Source: Maribacter caenipelagi (lineage in GTDB: Bacteria; Bacteroidota; Bacteroidia; Flavobacteriales; Flavobacteriaceae). From it: a DNA stretch of 64,000 bases. Below the pieces are notes generated by a model, which was not told where the DNA came from, did not search any database, and worked only from the letters and a program-made list of their open reading frames with translations. The first letter of the stretch is position 1. Each line of letters opens with the position of its first letter. This document shows, piece by piece, positions 8,199 to 16,585 of the stretch. A program made the translations under genes and the position numbers. The DNA lies in assembly GCF_004364175.1 (NCBI RefSeq), contig NZ_SNZW01000001.1, forward strand, positions 62,001 through 126,000, in the 5' to 3' direction.

Positions 8199-10033
8199 TT
8201 TACGGCTTCTTTTTCAAATCTTTTATCGGTCAATGTCTTCATAAAAGCAATAATCGCCTTTGATTCTGTAGTGGTTAGATGTAAAGAATCTGGAGGCAAT
8301 GTTTGGTAAGGCACATCTAAGCCCATTCCTTGACCACCGCCAACATTGTAGAATTCAACAACTTCTTCTAATGTTTTATACACCCCGTTGTGCATATATG
8401 GTCCCGTTAAATCAACATTACGTACCGTTGATGTTTTAAAGAAATGTTTCTTCTCCTCTACTTCGTAAGGATAGTACTGTCCCCAATCATCATCTAAAAC
8501 AGGATTCTCAAAACTTGCATTTTTTGGCACTCCTAGATTTTCAAATTCGCTCTCCATATATTTTGGTGGAACGGTACCATTAAAAGCCGGTGGAAAATGA
8601 CACGTAGCACATGCTGCTTTACCCATAAAAAGATTAAAACCGGTTATCTCTTCGCTAGTCATGCTTTCTTCAAGATTGTTCATATTTCGGTCAAATTTAG
8701 AATCGAACGGAGCTAAACTTCTTATATATGTAGCAATAGCATTGCGTACGTTCATATCGGTAATTTTTCCATCGTAAAGAGAATCAAATTGAACTTTATA
8801 TGCTGTTTTCCCTTGAATTTTCTCTTCTAGTTGATCTAAATCAATATGAAACTCATTTTGATTATTGGTAACACCAACAATTTGATCCTCAAGTCCATCT
8901 GCCCTACCATCATAAAATAAAGAACGCTGGTAAACGGCATAGGTTAACGTAGGTGAATTGCGTAGTAAATCTTGTCCGTTTATTCCCTTGGCAATTTTAT
9001 AACCATCAGTAAATGCTTTCTCTTTAATATGGCAAGTGGCACAACTTATAGTACCTGAGCCAGATAAATCTTTATCATTGAACAACTGTCTTCCTAGCTC
9101 AATTCTTTCTTCTGTAATATCTGGTGCTCTTTGGGTAGAGAACATTTTCATGTTAAAGAAATTCTTATCGAATAAACTAGTAACTTTGGGATCTAATGCC
9201 CTAGACTCACTCAATTCAATATTCCAATCTTTCGCGGTTTTAGCCACTAAGTCCAATTGATTATTTGTGTGTAGTTTTATGAAAGCATAACGATCAAAAT
9301 CATCAAAATTTCCATTTTTAAGTACATCAATGGTAGCAGTAATTTCATCTTCCCATTGCGTGTACAATTTTTTATTTGCAAAAGCATCTTTGTAGATAGC
9401 TAAAACAATCTGTAAGGTTTCATAATTATAAATGGCTTCATTTAGGGAATTAGCCAACATAGGGGAGTCAAACCCAGTAATACCTTTTGTAGCGATATTT
9501 ACAATAGCATCGCGAATCATTTTTAAATGATGCCTATCTCTTTGTGTGATGAGAATATGATTTTTACGTACAAATGGAATTCTTATTTTTAAATATTCTA
9601 AAACAGTATGTAATTCTTTGTTTGTGAACCCTTCTTCACCATATAACAACTCTTCTAAAACTTGAAAACTCTTCGGTTTAAGGATTTTAATATCTTGATG
9701 GTCATCAATTTCAACTTTTAGTAAATTGGGTGCATTCATTGAAATATAATTCTCATAGTCATAAGCTATCAGCATTGGTTCTACTCTTTTATACCATTCT
9801 CTACTTTTAAGAAAAAGACTTTTATTCTTTGACAGGGTATTAGAAGTATCTATTTGCTGGATAAAATAAGAAGTACTATCCAATGCAATAAAATAATATT
9901 CCCGAATAGCATCGTTGAACATTGATTGATCATCTGTATTTATAGCCAACAACGGTTTGGTTTCTTGATTTTTACAAGAAAGAAAAAAGCTAACCAACCC
10001 AACAAAAATCCATTTATAATGCAATATTCTCAT
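8195..10033 (-). CDS. di-heme cytochrome c peroxidase/MauG family lipoprotein with helical N-terminal domain
   Basis: A lipoprotein signal (FVGLVSFFLSC) leads a 612-residue protein. The C-terminal half is a MauG/CcpA-type di-heme peroxidase with CATCH at 331-335 and 475-479 plus GRQLFNDKDLSGSGTISC, RNSPTL and TSTVRNVDLTGPYMHNG. The N-terminal 290 residues are helical, with a KSFQVLEELLYGEEG motif recalling imelysin-like domains; this is inference. It probably reduces peroxide, or oxidises an unknown partner, in the periplasm. The PhoX-like lipoprotein gene lies upstream, but a terminator hairpin separates the two. Confidence 0.9.
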   Translation of the reverse strand: MRILHYKWIFVGLVSFFLSCKNQETKPLLAINTDDQSMFNDAIREYYFIALDSTSYFIQQIDTSNTLSKNKSLFLKSREWYKRVEPMLIAYDYENYISMNAPNLLKVEIDDHQDIKILKPKSFQVLEELLYGEEGFTNKELHTVLEYLKIRIPFVRKNHILITQRDRHHLKMIRDAIVNIATKGITGFDSPMLANSLNEAIYNYETLQIVLAIYKDAFANKKLYTQWEDEITATIDVLKNGNFDDFDRYAFIKLHTNNQLDLVAKTAKDWNIELSESRALDPKVTSLFDKNFFNMKMFSTQRAPDITEERIELGRQLFNDKDLSGSGTISCATCHIKEKAFTDGYKIAKGINGQDLLRNSPTLTYAVYQRSLFYDGRADGLEDQIVGVTNNQNEFHIDLDQLEEKIQGKTAYKVQFDSLYDGKITDMNVRNAIATYIRSLAPFDSKFDRNMNNLEESMTSEEITGFNLFMGKAACATCHFPPAFNGTVPPKYMESEFENLGVPKNASFENPVLDDDWGQYYPYEVEEKKHFFKTSTVRNVDLTGPYMHNGVYKTLEEVVEFYNVGGGQGMGLDVPYQTLPPDSLHLTTTESKAIIAFMKTLTDKRFEKEAVN

Positions 10034-10061
10034 GTTATTTTTTAAAAATTATTTTGAATAG

Positions 10062-10089
10062 AAAAAGGTTCCCAGTTAAGGGAACCTTT
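10062..10089 (-). terminator. Rho-independent terminator after the PhoX-like lipoprotein gene
   Basis: A perfect 10-bp stem (AAAGGTTCCC at 10064-10073, GGGAACCTTT at 10080-10089) with a 6-nt loop is followed on the minus strand by TT and then C. It lies between the two minus-strand genes, so downstream peroxidase expression may depend on read-through or its own promoter. Confidence 0.75.
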
Positions 10090-10111
10090 AAATTTGGTAT
10101 AATTATATCAC

Positions 10112-11734
10112 TTATCTAGGCAATCCTGTCAATTTGAACAAAACAGAACCTTCTAACCTAGCACTACCTTCACTAATTGCAGTTGGATCAACAAACTTAA
10201 GTCCGTCTGCTCTTACTGCAGTATCAGGGGTTGTACTAAAATTCCATCCATGCACCTGAGCGCCACCAATAAATGTCGGCTCAGAAGCACCGATAATATC
10301 AGTAACATCTATTAAACCTGTAATTTCCCACATACTATCAGTATTACCAATACCAACACTTGACGCATAAGTTTGGTCACATTCCATCACTTCTACAAAA
10401 TCACCCGTGTTCAAGTTTAATTGCCATAGTTTAGCAAAACCTGTAATATCAGGATTCAAATCAGCATAACCATTTGGATCTTCTTGAACGTAAGCATAGT
10501 TTTCTGTAACCAAAATATTATCAGGAGAATGCATACCGTCACCTTTACCACCTTCTAAATCACCATCTACAACAACAGTTAATTTAGCAGGAGCCGTTGG
10601 ATCTTCAGAATCAAGAACTAACTTGTAAACACGTCCAAAACCTGTACCTCTTAAGTTTAGATCTGGGTTATCTCCACGAATTCTACCGGTTGCATTAAAG
10701 TAAACTTCTCTTTGAGCTTCGGCCGTACCTCTTCTCCAATCGATATCTTCAATTCTCTGAAAACCAATAGCACCTAAATCAATCGCTTCTTGGTTTAATT
10801 CGTCAATTGTTCTTTCGGTAACTTCTACCCATTCAACATCATATTCAATATCTTGAGACATACCCATTTCAAATAACTGACCACCATCACCAGGAGCAGA
10901 CTCTACAGGGTTTGCACCTTTTAACACATACAATTTACCTCCGTCAAGATCACCTCTTTGACCTACATACATTCCAAAATGAGCTTGAGGGTACGTATTG
11001 TCACTATGATCATCACCCATGAATACAACTGTCTGTGAAGCATATGCATCTTTACCGATAACAACGGCATTCTCAGTAGACCATTCTCCAAGTGCAGGAA
11101 GTCTTTCTACCTCTACTCTATCTTCTGTAGCTCTAAAAGGATTTACTTTGAATACGCCTTTAGCGTTACCGCCCCATTCTCCACCAGAAAGGTAAAGTGG
11201 GCCAAAACCATGCTCTTCAACAGTAATTGAAGAACCAGAACACATAGCTGTAAAAGCAGTTGCCGTAGAATTTACAATATAATCTCCTTGCAAAGGTTGA
11301 AGTTCAGAATTCAACATAATTCTTGCGATAGAGTAATCTGCTTCTAAGTTGTTGATCAAAGCATAATTACCATCTTCAGCAGGGTAAAGTGCAGCACCAT
11401 CCATATAAGAACCATATACAAATGTAGAATCAGATTCTAAAATATCTGCAGATGACATAATCATGTTCAATTCGGCAGATCCTGCAAATGCACCTTTAAG
11501 TTCGAATAATTCATTCGGAGTTACAGAACTTGTTAAAGGTATTGATTCTGCCAAAGTTAAATCTTGACCGTCAGCACCATCTTCACCGTCAACACCATCG
11601 GCACCATCTACACCATCGATACCGTTAGTTCCATTTGTACCATCAGCACCATCTTCTCCTTCACAGCTTATTACAGCTATTCCTAAGCAAGAAAGGAAAA
11701 GGGCTTTAAATAGTAAATTTTTCGATTTTTTCAT
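10112..11734 (-). CDS. PhoX-like (DUF839) lipoprotein with collagen-like N-terminal repeats
   Basis: The 540-residue protein starts with a lipoprotein signal (lipidated C24 in AVISC). Eleven Gly-X-Asp/Asn triplets (residues 26-58) follow as a presumed extended stalk. A beta-propeller-like region contains PhoX/DUF839 hallmarks: MCSGSSITVEE, VVFMGDDHSDN, KLYVLKG, FQRIEDIDW, GRVYKLVLD and HSPDNILVTENYAYVQED. PhoX proteins are calcium/iron phosphatases, but activity here is unproven. ATG 11734 is used; a TTG six bases upstream adds only two residues. The gene precedes the di-heme peroxidase gene. Confidence 0.8.
   Translation of the reverse strand: MKKSKNLLFKALFLSCLGIAVISCEGEDGADGTNGTNGIDGVDGADGVDGEDGADGQDLTLAESIPLTSSVTPNELFELKGAFAGSAELNMIMSSADILESDSTFVYGSYMDGAALYPAEDGNYALINNLEADYSIARIMLNSELQPLQGDYIVNSTATAFTAMCSGSSITVEEHGFGPLYLSGGEWGGNAKGVFKVNPFRATEDRVEVERLPALGEWSTENAVVIGKDAYASQTVVFMGDDHSDNTYPQAHFGMYVGQRGDLDGGKLYVLKGANPVESAPGDGGQLFEMGMSQDIEYDVEWVEVTERTIDELNQEAIDLGAIGFQRIEDIDWRRGTAEAQREVYFNATGRIRGDNPDLNLRGTGFGRVYKLVLDSEDPTAPAKLTVVVDGDLEGGKGDGMHSPDNILVTENYAYVQEDPNGYADLNPDITGFAKLWQLNLNTGDFVEVMECDQTYASSVGIGNTDSMWEITGLIDVTDIIGASEPTFIGGAQVHGWNFSTTPDTAVRADGLKFVDPTAISEGSARLEGSVLFKLTGLPR
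11561..11659 (-). repeat. collagen-like Gly-X-Asp/Asn coding repeat
   Basis: Eleven consecutive 9-bp units encode Gly every third residue with Asp or Asn mostly at position three, directly after the lipidated cysteine. Proline is absent, unlike animal collagen. Copy number of such tracts can change by slippage. Confidence 0.85.
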
Positions 11735-11834
11735 TATCAATATAGTTTTTAGGTTATGAATTCCAAAACTATACAGACAACCTTTAAAAAAGGTATTCTA
11801 AAAATTAGCAATGAATGAACTAAACTTTATGTTA

Positions 11835-11852
11835 AAGTTAACATGTAAACTT
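11835..11852. promoter_or_regulatory. 18-bp imperfect palindrome, possible operator
   Basis: AAGTTAACA followed by TGTAAACTT is an 18-bp palindrome with one mismatched pair, about 100 bp upstream of the PhoX-like gene start and 73 bp beyond the end of the oxidoreductase gene. It could bind a dimeric regulator. No regulator gene is adjacent, so the function is inference. Confidence 0.35.
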
Positions 11853-11924
11853 AACTTGAAATTGAGGTGATCAAATCTTGAATTTAAGTTTAAATTAAAT
11901 ACTAACTATTTAATTAACAATAGG

Positions 11925-13061
11925 TTAATACACTATACCTATATCACCTAAAGATAATAATTGCTCTTTACCACCTTCGTAGATAGATTTATAAATAGCC
12001 TCCACAATTATCATATCTCTTTTTCCCATTTCTCCTGGAGCTACGTTTTTGGTGCCCAACAATATATGCTTTGAAAAGTCGTCCATCTGTAGCGCTTGTT
12101 GTTTTTTAAAAGGAAATTCTAACGTATTTCCGTTTGATGTTCTACCGCTTATTGGTCCGTAGCTATGAGCAGGATCTAGCTCAAACCAACCCTTGCTACA
12201 ATGACATTTTAATCTGTTTCCATTGGCATTGTGCGAAGTCATCATATGTGCAACCGCTCCATTATCAAATTTAAATTGCGCAGTAATTGTTTCGTCGGTA
12301 TCTTTAAAATACTCTGGTCTTGTACTAAACTCTTGTGCAGAAACAGAAATAGGATTTTGTCCTGTACCATATATGCTGGTTTGTATTGCATATACACCCA
12401 TATTCATTAATGCACCACCGCCAGAAAGAGATTTATCTAATCGCCATTGATCAGGATTACCTTTAGATATATATCCGGCATCAGACGAAACAAAAAGTAC
12501 ATCGCCAAAAGTTTTCTCTTTTACGTATTTCTTCACCTCATGAGTATAAAGATCACTTTGCATTCTATACCCAACACTTAATTTTACGTTATTCTCTTTA
12601 CAAGCATTTATAATATCATCACATTCTTCAACGCTTACTGCCATTGGTTTTTCGCAAATAACGTGTTTACCAGCTTTTGCTGCACGAATACAGAAATCCG
12701 CATGCATACTATTGGGTAATACTACATAAACAACATCAATATCTTCATTGTTAAGTATGGTGTCAAAATTATCGTAATTATAAACGTTCTTCTTTGGTAT
12801 GTTATATTTCTCTTGCCATAAAGCCTCTTTATCCTTAGTACCTGTTACAATTCCTGCCAAATAACAATACTCCGTTTCTAATAACGACGGTGCCAATTGA
12901 TATGTACTATAACTTCCTAAACCTACTAAGGCAACACCTAATTTTTTATTCTTTTGTTCTATACTAAATGCGTTTGCCAATGGCATATTACCCAACAGTG
13001 TTGTTCCTAAAATTCCTTTAGTAGCTATAGTACTAAATGAGCGTCTTGATAATTTCTTCAT
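11925..13061 (-). CDS. Tat-exported Gfo/Idh/MocA family oxidoreductase
   Basis: The 378-residue protein begins with a twin-arginine-like signal (LSRRSFSTIATKG). The NAD(P)-binding Rossmann domain starts at KLGVALVGLGSYS (the GLGSYS glycine turn), and the family motif CEKPMAV is near residue 137. A C-terminal substrate domain follows (SLSGGGALMNMGVYAIQ). The arrangement recalls periplasmic glucose-fructose oxidoreductase, with tightly bound NADP. The substrate is probably a sugar or inositol derivative but is not determined. The gene stands alone and is divergent from the S10 carboxypeptidase gene. Confidence 0.88.
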   Translation of the reverse strand: MKKLSRRSFSTIATKGILGTTLLGNMPLANAFSIEQKNKKLGVALVGLGSYSTYQLAPSLLETEYCYLAGIVTGTKDKEALWQEKYNIPKKNVYNYDNFDTILNNEDIDVVYVVLPNSMHADFCIRAAKAGKHVICEKPMAVSVEECDDIINACKENNVKLSVGYRMQSDLYTHEVKKYVKEKTFGDVLFVSSDAGYISKGNPDQWRLDKSLSGGGALMNMGVYAIQTSIYGTGQNPISVSAQEFSTRPEYFKDTDETITAQFKFDNGAVAHMMTSHNANGNRLKCHCSKGWFELDPAHSYGPISGRTSNGNTLEFPFKKQQALQMDDFSKHILLGTKNVAPGEMGKRDMIIVEAIYKSIYEGGKEQLLSLGDIGIVY

Positions 13062-13191
13062 AATTCTTTTTTAATGCTTTAGAAATTTAAATAAAAATCA
13101 TTGAACTTCATCAAACCTTTTGTGATTTTTATATTAAGAATATACAGGACTATAAGATAGCTAATTCTTTAGAATAGTTGACTAAAATGAT

Positions 13192-13219
13192 TAATTGATA
13201 TTAGTAGTTCAATCAATTA
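13192..13219. promoter_or_regulatory. inverted repeat between divergent genes
   Basis: TAATTGAT at 13192-13199 and ATCAATTA at 13212-13219 form an 8-bp inverted repeat between the divergent oxidoreductase and carboxypeptidase genes. It might be an operator, but AT-rich chance dyads are common. Confidence 0.22.
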
Positions 13220-13282
13220 TAGTTAAAGTAAATATTAAGCTTTTATTCTTATTTTCGTTCTACAACAGAACCTTATCAAACC

Positions 13283-14767
13283 ATGAAAAAAATTATACAA
13301 CTATCAATTTGTTTGACAGCTACGTTTGCCATTGCACAGTCTAGGGAACTACCTATAGACACCGTAATTATAACACAGCATACTGCCACTATTAATGGAT
13401 CTACTTTCTCATACACTGCACAAACCGGTACCCAACCAGTATGGGATGAGAATGCAAAGCCTATAGCATCTTTACATTACACCTATTATACCAGAAACAA
13501 TATTAAAGATTCCGCCGCAAGACCTTTATTAATATCGTTTAATGGCGGACCAGGATCAGGTTCTGTATGGATGCACTTAGCTTATACCGGACCGAAAATT
13601 TTAAAAATCGACGATGAAGGTTATCCTGTTCAACCTTATGGGGTAAGCGCAAATCCGCATTCGGTTTTAGATATTGCAGATATTGTTTATGTAAATCCTG
13701 TTAACACCGGATACAGCAGAACAATACCAGCAAGTGGTAAAGAAGTAGACAGGGATAAGTTCTTCGGAATAAATGCCGATATAAAGTATTTGGCAGAATG
13801 GCTCAACACTTTTGTTACCAGAAACAATAAATGGCGTTCTCCCAAATATATTATTGGAGAAAGCTATGGTGGAACACGTGTAATGGGACTTTCTTTAGCA
13901 TTACAAAATCAGCAGTGGATGTATCTTAATGGGGTCATTATGGTTTCTCCGGCAGATTATAAAGTGATTCGTAATTCGGGCCCTGTAGCTGAAGCGATCA
14001 ATCTACCCTATTTTACCGCTGCAGCTTGGCATCATAAGGCTTTACCTCCAGTATTACAAAGTAAAGATTTACTGGAAATTTTACCGGAATCAGAAGCTTA
14101 TACCATAGATAAATTAATACCTGCATTAGCAAAAGGAGGATTCTTAGACACCACTGAAAAAGAGGCCATTGCAGATAAAATGGCGTATTATTCCGGATTA
14201 AACAAAACAGACATTCTAGACCAAAACCTTGTAATACCAACATCGTTCTTTTGGAAGAATCTTTTAAAAGATAAAAATGGGTATACCGTTGGGCGTTTAG
14301 ACTCAAGATACTTGGGTATAGATAAGCAATTAGCAGGTATGAAGCCAGATTACAATTCAGAATTAACATCATGGCTACATAGTTTTACACCAGCAATCAA
14401 CTACTACCTACAAGAAGAATTGAACTTTAAAACAGATGTGAAATACAACCTTTTTGGTCCTGTACACCCCTGGAACAATGAAAATGATAATACTAGAGAT
14501 GATTTAAGACAGGCAATGGCGCAAAATCCATATTTGAATGTGATGATTCAATCTGGTTACTACGATGGTGCAACAACTTATTTTAATGCAAAATATACGA
14601 TGTGGCAAGTAGACCCAAGCGGACGCATGAAAGATAGATTCAGCTTTAAAGGGTACCGATCTGGGCACATGATGTATTTGAGGAGAGAAGATTTAAAAAC
14701 GGCTAATGACGATATTCGCGATTTTATCAAACGTACCATCGCAACCGATAGAAGTGCCAAGTATTAA
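13283..14767 (+). CDS. secreted serine carboxypeptidase, peptidase family S10
   Basis: The 494-residue protein has a signal peptide (cleavage near FAIAQ) and S10 motifs: the oxyanion region NGGPGSGSVWMH, the nucleophile S194 in IGESYGG, an Asp in QSGYYDGATTYFNAK and a His in YRSGHMMY. These give a complete Ser-Asp-His triad, so it should remove C-terminal residues from peptides in the periplasm or outside the cell. It is monocistronic, with only 3 bp to the convergent next gene. Confidence 0.92.
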   Translation: MKKIIQLSICLTATFAIAQSRELPIDTVIITQHTATINGSTFSYTAQTGTQPVWDENAKPIASLHYTYYTRNNIKDSAARPLLISFNGGPGSGSVWMHLAYTGPKILKIDDEGYPVQPYGVSANPHSVLDIADIVYVNPVNTGYSRTIPASGKEVDRDKFFGINADIKYLAEWLNTFVTRNNKWRSPKYIIGESYGGTRVMGLSLALQNQQWMYLNGVIMVSPADYKVIRNSGPVAEAINLPYFTAAAWHHKALPPVLQSKDLLEILPESEAYTIDKLIPALAKGGFLDTTEKEAIADKMAYYSGLNKTDILDQNLVIPTSFFWKNLLKDKNGYTVGRLDSRYLGIDKQLAGMKPDYNSELTSWLHSFTPAINYYLQEELNFKTDVKYNLFGPVHPWNNENDNTRDDLRQAMAQNPYLNVMIQSGYYDGATTYFNAKYTMWQVDPSGRMKDRFSFKGYRSGHMMYLRREDLKTANDDIRDFIKRTIATDRSAKY

Positions 14768-14770
14768 AAG

Positions 14771-15226
14771 TTATTTTTCTAAAACCGAACTAGACATTCC
14801 CAATACAAGCAACGAATTTATTTCTTTTGTTTCTATTGGGAATTTCTTTTGAAATCTAAGATCTGCCGATTTAATAGCGTCCTTATAAAGTTGTTCTCTT
14901 TTACGTTGTTTTTTCTTTTTAAAGATATCAATTGTAACCCCAACAGTTGCACCACCCAATACTGTAGCCAATAAATCTTCATTGCTCCAACCGCCGTATT
15001 GCTTTTGGTCAATACTTTCTTTTGCCAACCCAATTAACAAACTTCCACCTACAGCCCCAATAAACGTCCACGTTCTATCACCGTCTGAAATTTCATTGGC
15101 AACCCCAGCCCCTACCAATCCATAAAGATTACCGCCCAAGAAGTGAAGTACTTTATCTTGTTCTATTTGGCTATGTGCACTTTGCAGAGATAAAGTAAAA
15201 AGGATAATTATGAGTATATTTTTCAT
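14771..15226 (-). CDS. small exported protein with DUF2279/YfiM-like pattern
   Basis: From ATG 15226 the 151-residue protein has a signal peptide (cleavage near QSAHSQ), then DKVLHFLGGN, glycine-rich hydrophobic segments, LAKESIDQ and a lysine-rich C-terminal part. The DK-H and KE-D pattern resembles YfiM/DUF2279-type proteins. A longer frame begins 13 codons upstream at 15265, but a perfect TATCTTTG promoter box (15233-15240) lies inside that extension, so the shorter start is preferred. Function is unknown. Confidence 0.7.
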   Translation of the reverse strand: MKNILIIILFTLSLQSAHSQIEQDKVLHFLGGNLYGLVGAGVANEISDGDRTWTFIGAVGGSLLIGLAKESIDQKQYGGWSNEDLLATVLGGATVGVTIDIFKKKKQRKREQLYKDAIKSADLRFQKKFPIETKEINSLLVLGMSSSVLEK

Positions 15227-15232
15227 ACCGCG

Positions 15233-15240
15233 CAAAGATA
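15233..15240 (-). promoter_or_regulatory. -7 promoter element (TATCTTTG)
   Basis: On the minus strand TATCTTTG ends 6 nt before the ATG at 15226, implying a nearly leaderless mRNA. No clear TTTG box is seen upstream. Confidence 0.5.
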
Positions 15241-15338
15241 AAATTCTATCTGATGCATTAGGCATAAAAATCGTTACTATTAGTTGGTTAAATTCTCTGT
15301 AGCTATATTTTATATTATCTTACAATTTTAAAAATTAT

Positions 15339-15797
15339 ATGGAACTAAAGAATTTTATCAAAAGCCTATCAATTATGCATTTATTCTTGCTCGCAGGGCT
15401 AAGTATTTTTACAATTTGGGTGATTTTTCAAATCAATACCTTCAACACAAGCAGTAACGGAGAGAGTATATTTCTATACGCAGTACCCGTATTTGCTATG
15501 TTAGGTTATTTTGGCAGTCAATGGGTGTTCAAAAAAATGACTTCTAAAATTCAATTGAATATTAGATTAGAAGAGAAATTAAAAAAATATCAATCAGCAT
15601 TGCATTTAAAATATGCACTTATAGAAATACCTGCTTTTATTGGGCTTTTTGCCTATTACAATACAGGTAACGCTTTACCACTAGTCATATCAATTTGCCT
15701 ATTAGCCTATTTAGCGGTACAAAGACCGAATAAAGAAAATATCATTAAAAATGTACCCTTAATACCAGAAGAACAAATTCAAATTCAAAAAGCATAA
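15339..15797 (+). CDS. membrane protein of unknown function
   Basis: The 152-residue protein shows four hydrophobic segments (about residues 13-31, 43-60, 88-105 and 108-127) and a polar, Gln/Ile-rich tail. I recognise no family motif. It is followed after 12 bp by an SGNH hydrolase gene, so the two may be co-transcribed. Confidence 0.75.
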   Translation: MELKNFIKSLSIMHLFLLAGLSIFTIWVIFQINTFNTSSNGESIFLYAVPVFAMLGYFGSQWVFKKMTSKIQLNIRLEEKLKKYQSALHLKYALIEIPAFIGLFAYYNTGNALPLVISICLLAYLAVQRPNKENIIKNVPLIPEEQIQIQKA

Positions 15798-15809
15798 TCC
15801 ACGAATAAA

Positions 15810-16499
15810 ATGAAAAAAGCAAACACATTAATTTTAGCTTGTATGTTATCATTATTAGGTTTAACTACAATTAATGCGCAAGACTGGGCAGATTTAAAAC
15901 ATTTCGAAAAAGCTAATGCGGCAGTACCAGCAGTGCAAGACAATGAAGATCGCATTATATTTATGGGTAACTCAATTACAATTGGTTGGTTAAATAGTCG
16001 ACCTGAGTTTTTTGAAGGGAAACCTTATATTAACAGGGGTATTAGTGGGCAAACTACACCACAGATGCTAATTCGTTTTAGGCAAGATGTAATTAACCTG
16101 AATCCGAAAGTAGTGACCATACTTGCAGGTACAAATGATATTGCCGGCAATACTGGTCCATCAACTTTAGAAATGATTATGGACAACATAAAGGGTATGG
16201 CAGAACTAGCCGAAGCGAACGACATCAAAGTAATTTTATCTTCTACATTACCCGCTTACGATTACCCGTGGAAACCAGGTTTAGAACCATCAAATAAAAT
16301 AATTGCGTTAAACAAAAGGATAAAAGAATATGCAGACGCGAAAGGCCATATTTACTTGGACTATTTCTCTGCTATGGTAGACGAACGAAATGGATTACCA
16401 AAGAAATACGCAAGAGATGAAGTGCACCCTACAGTTGAAGGTTATATGGTAATGGAGCCATTAGTAGAAGCTGCAATTACTAAAGCTTTAAACAAATAA
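15810..16499 (+). CDS. secreted SGNH/GDSL hydrolase
   Basis: The 229-residue protein has a signal peptide (cleavage near TTINAQ) and the SGNH blocks: nucleophile S55 in FMGNSITIGW, the block II Gly in GISGQTT, Asn in ILAGTNDIAG and the Asp/His pair in DEVHPT. The family contains esterases and carbohydrate or platelet-activating-factor-type deacetylases. The GNSIT variant is, to my knowledge, common in Bacteroidota carbohydrate esterases. The substrate is not determined. Confidence 0.9.
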   Translation: MKKANTLILACMLSLLGLTTINAQDWADLKHFEKANAAVPAVQDNEDRIIFMGNSITIGWLNSRPEFFEGKPYINRGISGQTTPQMLIRFRQDVINLNPKVVTILAGTNDIAGNTGPSTLEMIMDNIKGMAELAEANDIKVILSSTLPAYDYPWKPGLEPSNKIIALNKRIKEYADAKGHIYLDYFSAMVDERNGLPKKYARDEVHPTVEGYMVMEPLVEAAITKALNK

Positions 16500-16556
16500 A
16501 ATTCTATTAAAAAATTGATTCTAAAACCTACCTATTAAATCTAGATAAGATTTGAT

Positions 16557-16564
16557 TATTTTTG
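16557..16564 (+). promoter_or_regulatory. -7 promoter element (TATTTTTG)
   Basis: TATTTTTG lies 21 nt before the ATG at 16586. A longer frame would start at the TTG inside this box (16562), which rules that start out. Confidence 0.5.
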
Positions 16565-16585
16565 AAAAAATCTGATTACTATAAA

